Shown here: positions 44,487-56,800 of the stretch, one piece after another
How the letters are laid out: the number at the start of each line of letters is the position of its first letter
How positions within the stretch are numbered: position 1 is the stretch's first letter
Source of the DNA: Zygnema cylindricum
Taxonomy: Eukaryota; Streptophyta; Zygnematophyceae; Zygnematales; Zygnemataceae
Assembly: GCA_037447655.1 (NCBI GenBank)
Contig: JBBHKE010001729.1
Coordinates: 163,554-227,553 of the forward strand
DNA: 64,000 nt
Direction: 5' to 3'
Notes under the pieces: generated by a model
The model's input: only the letters and a program-made list of their open reading frames with translations
What the model was told of the DNA's origin: nothing
Database searches by the model: none
Translations under genes and position numbers: made by a program

Positions 44487-47400
44487 ATGGCTCCTCCGTC
44501 AGCGGTTGTTGTGGGGGCTGGCCCTGCAGGATCTCTCATGTCCATCATTCTTGCAAATCGTGGTTACCATGTGGATTTAGTAGAGCGTATACCTGACTTC
44601 GATGCTCTGAGTGAGAAAAAAACGTTTGTGTATGTGCTCACTGCTCGTGCTTTGAAGGCAATCAAATATGCTGGCTTAGAGCTACCAGAAGAAGTTGCCA
44701 TTCGTCTCAACGGTGCATCTTTTCATAGAGACGGGAAAGTGTTTAGTCGGCTATATGATTCAAAAAGCCAAAAGTATTCTGTTGGCCGAACAGATCTTGC
44801 CAAGTACCTGCTTCAGGAGGTGAAAAATCATAAATCAGGCAACATCAGAGTGCACCTTGGATGGACTCTGTATGCATTGGAGGACGAAGGCGAGGTCGCA
44901 CGGTTTCGGAGGACTCGTTCGAAGACAGCGGAGGCGGGAAAGGAGCTCATTAGTCGTTCGACTTTGCTTCAGGAGGGACCAGAGCACCGTCTGGATTTAA
45001 AAGATTATGACCTTCTGGTTGGTGCAGATGGTGCAAACAGCATAACTCGGGCGGAAATGGTTCGATTAGATGCTGAAAAGGGAGGACCAAAACAGGAAAG
45101 GTGAAAGCACTTCCTACATCTGAGGCAAGCATAGAACGTAAAGAGTCATAACAGTTGTTTTCCTTATCCACAGTAAAGCTTTGTGGCAAGGCAGGTAGGT
45201 TCTTTCAAAATTCGTGTTACTGTATTTGCAAACCTGAAGCTGAATCTTGTGTAAAATGAGTTTGTTGTGAATAAATAAGGGATTGATTATGGATGAGCGT
45301 GTTCTTCTTTTTGCAGGCTTACGTTTTTTCAAAAGACCAACACCTCCAAGTACAAGCGGCTCCCTCATCTTTCTCAGGAGCAATTTCGACAATCATTCAT
45401 GGCACCTAATCAGAACCAAGTCCACTATTCTTTAGGCAAAAGCGGTGCGTCCATTCTTGGAGCTGTAAAAGCTGATGGATGTTATTATGCTACTTTCATT
45501 TTTCCAGAAACTCAACGACTGCGAGCTTTGGACCTTTCCGATAGTGAAGTTGTAGCATCTTTTATGGAGTAAGGACTTTTTCCCTGACCTCGGTTGAATC
45601 CAGGCTTGATGGATTTTGGTGTGGATCTTTTCCTTGTCCTCAGTTCAATCGAGGCTTGGTGGATTCTGGTGTCATCTAATTGTCTTTGTTTGTATTTTTA
45701 TTTTAAGCCTGCCAAAAAAAGTAAAAAAAATGCAACAGAGTAAAGACTTTGAGACGTAGCTTTTCCTAGAAATTCGGTGTTTCAAGTATCGTATTGGTCG
45801 ATTTTTTGTGAAATGCTGCCCCAATTTATAAAATTGTTATTACAAACGAATATAAAATCCGCATCTTGTGTGACGACAAAGATCTCGTTTATCATCTACC
45901 ACTTTTTATCAAACATTTATTTCGACCCCATTTGCTTAATTTTTTGTTAAAATGCAAATCTGCTGAGCCATTTTCAGTTGCATACACCCTCAAGGATAAG
46001 AATTGCAACATGGCATATATCGCAACTATTGGTAATCCTTTTTCAACTTATACCTATTTTTTTTCTGGTATCCTCCTCTCGACTGGTCAGAAGCGAATTT
46101 CCGGAATTTTTGAAGCTATACACCCAAGACGACCCAAACTTTCTTGATTCGTTTGCAAAGGAGCCATTGTTAGATGGAGGTATCAGTACCCATTGCTCTC
46201 GTTTCCACAGTGGAAAAGCTATACTTATTGGAGATGCGGCACATTCCATGTATCCAACTTTTGGACAAGGTTGCAACAGTGCATTAGAGGATTGTTATTT
46301 ATTTGATCAGGTAAAAAAAAAACTACTGGCCCTTTCAAAACTGTTTCAGTGATTTCCTTTCACTTAATTTACCATCCTTCTGAGAAAGCTGGTCCATTTC
46401 CCTAAGAGTTGAAGCCTTGGTGGAATAGGCCTGCATTTAAACATAAACGTTTTCAGAGTCGTCTCCTGTTATGTTGTCTTTCTGAAAATTGACAAATTTC
46501 CTCCAATGATAAATTTCCAACATGTAGAATTTTGCAGGTTCTAGAGATGTCCGAGAAAGGTGGTGAGAAGGAAGCTATACCTAAAGCGCTCGCTCTGTTT
46601 TCCGCGAAACGAAAGCCTGATATGGATGCCATTGTGGAACTTTCTGAAGACTGTTCTCTTCCAGCGGGAACGAAATCCATGATGACGTCATTTCAACTCA
46701 TGTTTCGGCTCAAAGTTCTCTCGTTGGCTGGGAAAGTGGTGCCTACTTGGGGGTGAGTCTGTTCAACTCTAATTGCAATTATTCTAGGTGACACTGAATT
46801 TATGTACCAATTGTTGGAGGCTATATGGTCCAGTGGTTGACTTATCAATTTGCTGACCACAGGGCATATATTGGCCCGTTACATCTTTCCATCACGGGCT
46901 CTTTTCCCATAACGTTTTCCTGTTTGGACACATAAGAGGATGAAACATAGACACGCTTATCAAATACACGCGAGTTTAATATTTTCGAGCTGTGTTTCAT
47001 TCTGGACTAATGAGAGTAATTCGTTTAATGGGTCAAATCACCTCTGGGCTGCACATTACAAGCTTTTCACAGAATTTTTCCAACATGGCGATCATGCAAC
47101 ATGTCTCTTGTTTTCCATGTTTCAAAGAACCTTGAAAGCATACTTGTTTCTCCTTAGGGTTTTTTAAGGGTAACAATGTGATTGGTACTTGCGTATGGCA
47201 AGTATGACAGGGATGCATATTTCTTCCTGCCTTAATACATTACATTAAGTGGCAGTTTTTCTGGAAAACATTTTAATGTGAACCATGTAGAACATAGACG
47301 GTGGCGTATGGAGTAGTATTTTTTTCTGCAGTTAAAATGCAATAAAACATTTGAAAAGAGATTCTCATTTGTTTCTCTCGACAACATAGACACTTGTGCT

Positions 47401-47964
47401 TTTAGTTTGTTTTATCAAATCGCTTTTTCAGGGTCTGAAAAACATATTGTTTCGTCTATGGAATATTTTTCTCCCATTCTTATGGTTCTTTTGATAACCT
47501 TTACATGTTTAATCACCATGATTTTTTTTTGGCCAACCTATTCTATACTGATTTGGTTTCAAAGTGGTTTTTGGCCGTCTTACTTCAGAATACTATATAC
47601 TTATAGCCTTTTAAGTAGTGTTGTGTATCGGCAAGAAATTTATCGCGATAAAACCGATACCGATATTTATCGGTTATCGAACGGTCAGGGGTCCCGATAT
47701 ATCTCTCCGAGACCAACAGATTCCTTATCGGCGATAAGTGGAAAAAATGCAGGTCACTTGTTAATGCTTTTCCTCCTTTCTTTCTCATCATGCAGGCCAA
47801 AGCAGGTGCTTATGGACGATGATCGTCCTTTTTCAGAATTTAAAAAGGAACTGGACCGAGAGAATACGAGGGCGTTGGTTATTTTCTCAGGAAGTGTTTT
47901 GTGTCTTGGACTAGCTGCACTGGGTGGTTCTGCACTATATAGAGTAACAAAGAAAGTGAAGTAG
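44487..47964 (+). CDS. FAD-dependent monooxygenase, kynurenine-3-monooxygenase-like, membrane-anchored
   Basis: Five exons: 44487-45100, 45317-45568, 46091-46310, 46538-46752 and 47796-47964. They sum to 1470 nt, giving 489 residues in frame. The N-terminus MAPPSAVVVGAGPAGSLM has the GxGxxG FAD-binding loop, and the Glu of DLVERIP ends the second strand. LLVGADGANSITR is the DG motif, and GDAAHSMYPTFGQGCNSALE is the second FAD motif (GD) in the form typical of kynurenine 3-monooxygenase. The last exon ends with a hydrophobic segment (ALVIFSGSVLCLGLAALGGS) and a basic tail YRVTKKVK, resembling the KMO outer-membrane anchor. KMO hydroxylates kynurenine with NADPH; the substrate here is inferred from family resemblance only. 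The ATG is in good context (AAAATGGC). Upstream in-frame codons to 44265 are probably not translated. Confidence 0.85.
47616..47740. mobile_element. hAT-like end fragment in monooxygenase intron 4
   Basis: TAGTGTTGTGTATCGG begins a stretch rich in ATCGCGATA and CGATATATC palindromes, as at the ends of the hAT-like elements. It stops after about 120 bases, close to the acceptor at 47795. The other end is absent. Confidence 0.55.
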
Positions 47965-48593
47965 GCTTTTGGTCATAGTGATATCACTAAAAATTATCAT
48001 GCAATTGGATTCTAATTTTTGGATTGAATGATTAAATATCAAGAAAGTATGACTATTATCTAAGTTAATCAATGGCAATCACAGTTATTTGAGGCTATAA
48101 CTTCCGTGGTTAGAACACCATCAACCTATCCCAGATGGCGCTTTTTTTTTTCACAAATTTATAGCAAAGAGCTCCATTTTGGGTATATGGCATCAAAATG
48201 AGCTTAGTGGAATAGTGTGCTTCATAAATTTGACTGGCTTTGTAAAAAATCCCCAGGATTTGTTAGATGAAAAACAGCAAGCATAGACATCATGACATGT
48301 GCCTGTAAGGCATTAGTTAACGTGAGGTTTAAATTTAAAAATTATTACTACCACCTGTACAGTAGGAAATATAAAATGCATAAGATTGTGGAGGGACTTT
48401 GATTTTCAATTCAAATCAATAAAAAAAAGGGAGCATGGTTGTATAATCATTGTATAAATCATTCAGTTTATAAGGTGCAAGTAAGCAAGTAGTTAAGTTA
48501 ATGCCTAAATACTTAAAGTTGATTACCCTACCTGTTGCATCCTAATTCACAACTATCATTGTATGTATGTTTGGCAGTAAAAAAAATATATAC

Positions 48594-48995
48594 TGACTTT
48601 ATTAAAAAGCGCGATGATAAACCATCTGAGTCCATGGGAACAAAAGGAGGCAGCAATGCTAAAAGTGAAAAACTACCATGTGGACGGAAGCAAACAAAAA
48701 GGATAAGCAAGGCAAAGGAACGAACACACGAAAAAATTAGGCAAGTAAAGGGATGCATTGACAATTGAGCTCAGTGTTGTGTGGTTTAAGCTCACTGTTG
48801 TGCTTTTCTTTTCGTGGTTGTTGCTTCTTTGGGTGTCTTTGTTTTACATGCCATTTTTCTATGTGTCCGTTTCTTTCACCTCACTTTTCCTTTTTGCTTG
48901 CTTCCTTCCACATGTAGTTTTTCAGTTTTGGCATTGTCGCCTCTTTTTGTTCCAATGGACTCAGATGGTTTCCCATCGCGCTTTTTAATAAAGTC
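48594..48995. repeat. Long imperfect inverted repeat (fold-back)
   Basis: The left arm starts GACTTTATTAAAAAGCGCGATG (48594) and the right arm ends with its inverse, CATCGCGCTTTTTAATAAAGTC (48974-48995). Pairing continues through ACCATCTGAGTCCAT, GGAACAAAA and AAAAACTACCATGTGG against their inverses, for arms of roughly 150 bases around a loop of about 100. It could be a fold-back transposon or a hairpin RNA source. No coding content is supported. Confidence 0.75.
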
Positions 48996-49616
48996 TTGTC
49001 GTTAGCAATTCATTTTTCTGCTGATGTGTTTGACCAATAATATTTTCTGTAGCATAACATCGCTTTCGGGCTTTTTTGTAGTTAAAGAAAAGTTTGTAAA
49101 CATGCAATATGATTGCGCAAAAAATAATTTCAATTATTTTGTTTATGGCTTATTTGGTCTTAAAACTAGTTAAAGCTGCTTATTTATTTTAACTTGTTGG
49201 TAGGGTACAACAAATGTGAACTTCGACAAGCAAGTTTTATTAATTAAAGAAAGTAAAACTTTCAACTCATTTTCTTCGTTTTAAAAACTTATCAACCATA
49301 TATGGCTTGTTATCATAGAATAGATTTTTCCTTGTTCATCCGGAATTGAAAAGAGGTTACTCAAAGTTTAAAACCCAACGCCTTAGTGATTTTTAATGCC
49401 AATGATATCATGCCTACCAATGTGGATGAGATAATGCCTTTCCAACAAAGACCTTTTCTATTTATCAGGAATTGACCTGGAAGAAACGATTTTATATCCT
49501 AACGATTTAACTATTTATCGATTTTAACGATTTTTTTTATTATTATATCCTGATGCTCCTCAGCCAGAAAATCGAGAGATACTATTTTGCAAAGAAATGA
49601 ATGAACAGATTATGAT

Positions 49617-49800
49617 TTAAATAAGAGAGGCAGGATAAATTAAAAAGCACGATGGTAAACCATCTAAGTCCGGGGGTACAAAAAGGGTGGTATGGCCAAC
49701 ACATAAAAACTACTAGGGCAATAAAACTAAAGAGAGCAACGGGAACAACAACAAGGCAAATAAAAGCACCCAAACCCAAAATGAAAAGCCCAGCAACACA
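49617..49800 (+). repeat. Diverged single arm of the 48594-48995 inverted repeat
   Basis: ATTAAAAAGCACGATGGTAA and ACCATCTAAGTCCGGGGGTA follow the left arm of the fold-back, but no matching second arm was found. Confidence 0.65.
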
Positions 49801-50179
49801 CAATTATGATTTAGGAAGGGCAAAATATAGTAAAGTAGAGGCTAAAGAGATATCTGGTATTGAGCACAATTATTGGTTGTCAGAATTTGAAGGCTTATTT
49901 GGTAAGTTGATGGCGCAAGCTGATCATGTGTATTTTAATACGAACGAGAATATTAGATCCAATAATTAAGTACTAACCAGAGGTGCTCTCTTTACTTGAT
50001 TGGTTTGAAAGTCGTTAAAAGTTAAAACCCTAAAAATCCTTTACATCGTTAGAGCGCGTAGCACCTTATCAAGGAACACTTAAGAGCAGTCAAATCTGAG
50101 TTAAGAGATTGACTTACTTTGAGAAGCATTGCATGTTAGTGTTTTTATTAGAAGCCGTCGTGGTGTTTTTTTGAAGCTA

Positions 50180-50356
50180 CACCTTGAATCGCTATTAGCG
50201 TTAATGATTTTTTCACCACTTAAAACATCTTTTCTCCCTACCCATTTGTCCTGTTTTCAATTTGAGACCGCCAATCGGAAGCTGAGAATCTTAGCTTTCA
50301 ATCGCAACTGTCAGATTCACGATCCGACACATGTGTACGGATAAAAGATGTTTTAA
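50180..50356. mobile_element. MITE family A copy, right end missing
   Basis: Starts TA-CACCTTGAATCGCTATTAGCG and shows the family core to AAAAGATGTTTTAA, where the element at 50357 begins. Confidence 0.7.
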
Positions 50357-51457
50357 GCATAGTTCAAAAGTAGGCGTTTCCACTGTAGGCCTTTTGTAGG
50401 CGCCTTTATCGTAAGTTGTGTTATGGGCTTTTCATTTGATCTTCTTAAATCGCTACTTTGATCAGCGACTGTCCGATCGCCCAAATCTGACGGTTTAAAT
50501 AAAAAATACCTCAAAACTCACAAAAAATATATTTTTTTGTCAGAATGTTTTTCAAAATTTAGACATGACGTTTAATTCTCTATCGATCGATGTGCAACTC
50601 AACCCTGTTACTATTTTTTTTTATTTTGCGACCAATACAATATGGGTCTTACGCATAGTTGTTCACGGCGATTAGTGCGAACGTACCGTACATGACGAAT
50701 TATAAGTAACAAACGCATTGAACCTTTTGATCAAATCGCAAAAAGACGTTAATGAATTTCCTTCCGTACTATTCCGTACATAAAAAAACAAAAAAGTATT
50801 ACATATAACGCAGTTTGCAAGTTTTTCCCGTTAAATGAGCGGTAAAACAATAAACTTTTTAAACTTTTATCACAATTCTTGATAGTAACGGAATTTCTTT
50901 ACCAAATGGTAGTCCTGTCGTCCACCTTTAGGTATGTCACGCACTTGACGTACCCGGAATCGAATGTCACGAAGATAACATTTTATGCAATTTCGTTGTG
51001 TTCCATGGCGTCTTCTTTTGAAAAAAAATTGAAGAAGACGCCCGTACAAATTTCAAACTGAACACGCGAAATTATTGTGACGTTCAACGTCTCTTTTCGA
51101 AAATGTCCGTACATTTTCGATTATATAACGTACAGCTTCGGTGGTATTTCTGTTCAGTTCACTGAACAGAAAGTACCAATAAGTGCGACGCATATTTCCC
51201 GTTTTATTCCGTACATATCCGTAAAAAAATGTACAGTTACAGTATTTAGTTTACAGGTTCCCGTGAAATTTCAGTTTCAGTTTACAGTACACGTTTTTTT
51301 ACGATTTTTTCAAAAGTCACGAATTATATACGTTTCAATCGCAAAAAAGTAAAAAATCGCGCGATTTGAACAACTATGGTCTTAAGGCCATATTGTATGT
51401 TTTGTGTACAATAGGCATATTGTATGGGCCTACTTTCACCTACTTTTGAACTATGCT
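50357..51457. mobile_element. 1.1-kb terminal-inverted-repeat element, family not assigned
   Basis: Ends GCATAGTTCAAAAGTAGG and CCTACTTTTGAACTATGC are perfect 18-bp inverses. Both subterminal regions carry a second version (GTAGGCCTTTTGTAGGC on the left and a GGGCCTACTTTCACCTA on the right). It directly abuts a broken MITE. No target duplication could be found. There is no transposase frame. Confidence 0.65.
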
Positions 51458-51473
51458 TTGCGGAGTACAGTAC

Positions 51474-51670
51474 ACCGCCAATCGCTATTAGAGTATATAA
51501 CGCTAATTCGGTGCCCCTAAATTTTGACCCCAAAACCTGAAATAGAATTAATAACGCTATTTAAGTACGTGGACCATAGTCTGCCACGTCTCAGGTACTA
51601 AATTAGAATCAATATCGCTAATTTTTTTTTGACGCTATTTAATCCTTGACTCTAATAGCGATTGGCGGTG
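51474..51670. mobile_element. MITE family B, intact copy
   Basis: Perfect inverted ends CACCGCCAATCGCTATTAGA (the inverse at 51648-51670) with TA on both sides (51472-51473, 51671-51672). It is 197 bp. A TA duplication suggests Tc1/mariner, but the ends do not match Stowaway. Confidence 0.8.
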
Positions 51671-51949
51671 TACTGTACCATAAGACTTAACCGAAAAATA
51701 GTTAAGATATTATTTTTGTATTTTGACCGCTGAAACAAATTTCATCACCAACGCACATGTGTGGTTTATATGTGGCTTTTATATTGAGTGTTGAAATACA
51801 ATATATTATTATTTGTTTATTATTATTTATTTAGTGTTGCTTTATACTTAAATGGCTGCAGATTGGTACTTCGTCCTGGCTGCAGATTGCTAAGTAAAAA
51901 ACGAACAGTGCAAAAAAAATCAGATCATCATTTTCATTTGACGAACTTA

Positions 51950-52730
51950 GGGTGCGTCTCCATGCGCCTAAGTAAGGGTTTTTTTCTGTCGTTTTCTTGT
52001 AAAACTTAGAGCTGTACCGCGTAAGTTTCAGCCGTACAACAAAATAGAAAAAAAGGAGAAGTACATTTTGCGTCATCATCGAATTTAGGATGTACTACAT
52101 GTTGTCGTCTTCTGTTCTTCAACCCACGGCCACGCCAAAAAACGTCATCTTCAAACTTTTCTTTAAAAAACAGGGACGATGTGTTTTAAAACAAAGTATC
52201 TTCTAAAAACAAATAGGAACACGTGTTAGCACGTGTAGGAAAATTTACAAAAAATTCAGACGAATTCAATCGACAACGAAAGGTACACTATTCGTTATAT
52301 TTTGTCCGTTTGCGTTCAGGTACGACGAGCTAAAGTACACAATTTGTTAGGTTTTGTCTGACTTCGCCTAGTACGGATTTTATTTCGCCAGGGGTCTCAA
52401 GATTCCGATGCCATTTCACGTCGACTGGACAGGCGACGCAAAAGCAAAGCGCATCTTCTTCAACCGTGAAACGGCGCACGCTGGAAGGCGGTACGTCTAC
52501 AATGTCACGAAAACTCGTGCGACGTCACAAGCAGCTACAAAAAATAACGTGCGTCATCACAAATTGTAGGCGTTGACAGCTGTCACGGGTCTAGCCAACG
52601 TATACAATCGTCACACCCTTAAATAACTATGTCGTTGTTGCACATAGGGACACTTGAAATCCGTGTCCACCGGATCTGCCCTAAAAAACAAAGTATTTTC
52701 GCTAAGTTTCAAGTACATGGAGACGCACCC
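51950..52730. mobile_element. PIF/Harbinger-like non-autonomous element 4
   Basis: Termini GGGTGCGTCTCCATGCG and ACATGGAGACGCACCC match the element at 41869. Flanks are TTA on the left and TAA on the right, so the target copies differ by one base. The interior is collinear with 41869-42593. Confidence 0.8.
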
Positions 52731-52789
52731 TAAGTGTGATTTTTTCTTTTCGAAATTTGAAGTTCTGTACGTAACTACGTACTAATTAT

Positions 52790-53065
52790 ATAACATACTA
52801 TTTTTTTTGCGGTTACATGTTGCGCCGTCTAGATCGAAGCAACGTAACAAAATTCATGTCATACGTGTCGTACCACATTTATTGTTTTTGATAAAATACT
52901 ATATTTTACAAAGTACTGAATTTAAATAGTACTATATATCGTGAAAAACATCGCGATATAATTTGTTGGTCCCGGTGCGACATATAGAGGCCTTTGACCA
53001 GTCGATTTTCGATTTATCAAAATATCGAATTTATCGCGATAAATTTTACCCGATACACAACATTA
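52790..53065. mobile_element. hAT-like element fragment (right half)
   Basis: Matches the right half of the element at 21017-21870 (GCGGTTACATGTTGCGCCGTCT against GGTTACATTTTGCGGCGTCT; ACTATATATCG, TTGTTGGTC) and ends CCCGATACACAACATTA. The left half is missing. Confidence 0.65.
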
Positions 53066-53873
53066 GTAATAGTAGTGGGGATGGCTTCTAGCATGCTCCT
53101 GATTGAAATCAGATATCACTAGTATAATTAACACATCAATGTGCATTTTCATCACAATATAAGTTGAAGCAATATAAGTTGTATTATCTCTGGCGAACAT
53201 GTATTGTTCCATTATCAACAAGTCAATATAACAGGCAATATGTTTTGTACAACAAAAATGACAAAAAGACGCACCGAGATGGTGCCTTAAACTAACGAAA
53301 AGAAAAAAAATAACTCTTCTTTCGACTACTTTTTGAAACCCTTTGCCTAAAGAGAAATGTTTTTTTAACCATCACAAACACCTACCATAAACACTTATCT
53401 AAATGAAGTGCTAGTCTCTAAACCTAATACAGTTTGTTAAACACTGACAAACTGTCAACTATCTTTTACTAAACCTGATAACATTGTATGTTTTTTCTAC
53501 AATTTTACAAAGAATCTAGACCAAAAAAAAGAGCCGTAAAACTTGGAGCCCTAAAACCACAAAAACGCTAATGGAAGGTGCAAAAATCTCCAGATTGCCT
53601 TTTTTAACGACTGTCATTCCTAGACCTAAACACCTTTGAAAGGTAAGATCAAAGTCTCTGAAGAGGTGAAACCAATCGTTGCAAGGTAATCGATCCTTCA
53701 AACCAATCTTCAAGACTTAAAACCAATCTCTGAGGGGTTTAGAGTGGTCAAATCAATCTTGAAGAAATAAAACCAACTGTCACCAGGCAAAATCGAATCT
53801 TTGAGCGACAAAACCAGCCTTCAAAATAGAGCCTCACTTCAAAAAACAACCTCATGATCAGTAATTAAGAGGT
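53066..53873. other. 3' flank of the receptor kinase gene, no other gene
   Basis: AT-rich downstream region of the minus-strand kinase. It contains degenerate repeats around AACCAATCT and CTTCAA (53640-53830). No coding frame. Confidence 0.5.
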
Positions 53874-56800
53874 TCAATCATCTTCCGGAGTAATTTTTGA
53901 GTCAAACATATCTATATGCTCCAATAAATGAACAACTTCGGCCATCGTCGGTCTATCTTCTGGAAGTCTCGAAGTACACATAAGACCAAGTTTTAAAGTT
54001 CCCATAACTTGTTTCATTTCTCCGTTTACGAGCGATAATTTCGGATCAATTGCGTCGATCGCCGCATTCCTCATCCAAAGTTGACTCACCCATTTTGCAA
54101 GTCCTGCATCTCCTATAGTTCGATCTGTCGGTCTCCTTCCTGTTAAAACTTGTAAAATAACAATTCCAAAAGCAAAAACATCGGTTTTTGTCGATAATCT
54201 CCCATTTTGTATGTACTCTAATGCCATATATCCTACGGTTCCAGAAACTCCCGTCGATAAATGAGTTTGTTCGGCAGGATCGAGCTCTTTTGCGAGTCCA
54301 AAATCGGCCACATGAGCTTCCATTTCTTCGTCTAAAAGAATGTTTGGAGGTTTAATATCTCGATGAATTACCACGGGATTACTATCATGATGAAGGTATT
54401 TAAATCCTTTCGCAGCGCCTAAAAGGACATTATGTCGGACAAACCAATCTTCGAAAACCTTTTTGTCGCCGAATAGGTAACTGTCGAGGTCGCCTCCGGA
54501 AAGAAATTCGTAAATTAAAAGAGCTTCTTTTTCGGATAAATAACTTCCAATAAGTTTTACGAGATTTCGATGTTTCATTTGACCTAAAGTTCGAACTTCG
54601 GCTTTGAGTTCGGATAATCCCTGACTGCTTCCTTTTGCGAGTCTTTTGATGGCTACTTCCGTAATTCCGTCCGATAAAGTAGCTCTGAAAAATAAGTAAA
54701 GAAAAAGAAACAGCAACAAAAAAATAGAGATTAATTCCAGAATAACGTTACCCAACAAAAAGTAGAAATTATTTGAAAGTTTTACTCTCATCAACCTAAG
54801 TTTTCACTCTAAAACAGAAAAATAAAGAAGAACGAAAAAAGTGAGATTACTTCCATAGTAACTTCATTCGACGACAAGTAGTAAAAGAAAAAAAAAGATT
54901 CGCTCCGACGTAACTTTGTCAGATAAAATGGCTCCAAAAAAAGTAAAAACGACAAAATAAAAATTTAAAAAGGAAACAACGATGGAAACATTTTAATGGA
55001 TTTCCTATAAACATTGAAAAACTGTTAAAAAATTTAAACTTTTTCAAAAGAGATTCAAAATTGATTGAAAATTTTACCGCAATGTCAATTTATCATATTT
55101 AAATCACCATGAGTTCTCATTTTGTTTGACTGGGTACCTACAGTGTGACTTGCTGCACTTACAAACAAAAAAAAAAAAAGATTCACAATGATAATCGATT
55201 AACTGCTCTAATTATTCACCTCAGAAACTTAAATTTGAACAAAATAACGGATATATATTATTATCCATTAGAAGTTTTGTGTTAATTGGATAACTGTTTT
55301 TTACTATTATTGTGACTTTTTCAAAACTAGTGTACCTCTTACGGCAAACTGTTAAAATTTCTTTTATCAGAAAAAAATTGCAATAAAACTTTAAACCCTT
55401 AAAAAAACTCAAAATTATAGATTTATGGTTTCATCAAATTCAAATATTTTTGGTTTTACTAAAGAAATTGCAAAGAAATATGAGGAATTTACAAGAAAGG
55501 AGGGAGGCAAGGAGGGAGGGACGGAGTGAAGGGGAGGAGGGAGAGAGGGAGAGGAAGAGGGAGAGGGGGGGGGGGAGGGGTTGGAATGGTGGAGGGAGGG
55601 GAGGGGGAAGTGGAGGGGGAGAGGGAGAGGGAGAGGGAGAGGGAACAGGAGAGAGGAAAGAATAAATCTAATTCAATACTCATGTCAAGTAAAAATTCTT
55701 AAAGAGAAAGCGTTGACGATTATATTTCCCTTTTATTTTTCAACTTTCTGTCTCATTTTACCCATTTTGTACTTATTTCACCTATTTTACACATCATCCA
55801 AAATGACCCAATCTAATCCATTTACCCATTTACCCAATTTTGTTTAACTTACTTGTAAACGGAACCGAAACCACCGACCCCGAGAAGATTTGTTTCCGAC
55901 CAATTGTCGGTCGCCTTTAATATATCTCTATAAGTGAGAGAAAATGGTAATTTGTGGTACAATACAAGTTCTCCGTTATCGGGTCCATATCGTCTTAATC
56001 GAAGGAAATAAAATATTCCCAATAAAACCAAAAGAATTGAAACAAGTGAGACAGAAACTGAAATACCGACTACAACTCCAGTTTTTAAACCTTTCGGAGA
56101 AGGACATTTTTGAAGAGGAGATCCACAAAGGTTCGTATTATTGGAAAAATAAGAGGGGTCCGCAATACTGAGATTTCCAATGGGGATTTCTCCTTCTAAG
56201 AAATTACTTGAAAAATTTAGTATTACCGAAGAGGGAAACCCGGAAAGGACTCCGGGAATTGAACCAGTGAGAGAATTTGAAGAGAGGTCGAGGAGTTCGA
56301 GGGAGGAGAGATTTCCGAGACTCGAAGGAATATTTCCCGATAACTGATTTCCAGAAAGTTCAAGTTCGTTCAAAACTTTTAAGTTTCCTAAAGATGCGGG
56401 AATATCTCCGGAAAGAAAATTTTTGTCCAAACAAAGTTGGTTGAGGTAAGTTAGGTTTCCGAGCTCCTCCGGAATGCCACCTGTCAAGCTATTATTGGAC
56501 AGGAGGAGCTGAGTGAGAGACACAAGTTTTCCCATGTTTTCTGGAATTTTCCCAGAAATGCCATTATTTGTCATTTCTAAATCTAATAGTTTAGAAAGGA
56601 TCCCTATTTCCGAGGGAATGGAGGAAATACGATTGTTTGAAAGAAGGAGAGTATTAATTGGACTAATAGTTGTCGAATCTGAAGGAAGAGAAATATTGGA
56701 TATTTCATTATATGTGAGATCGACTGTAACGAGTTTTGTGTATGTAAAAAAAGACGAAGGCAAAGTTCCATTAAGACTATTATGGGACATATTTAGGGAA

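Noticed and set aside
47616-53065. One 5.4-kb hAT element with ends at 47616 and 53065
   Set aside because: The interval contains the last exon of the monooxygenase and several unrelated transposons; the two ends are better read as independent fragments.
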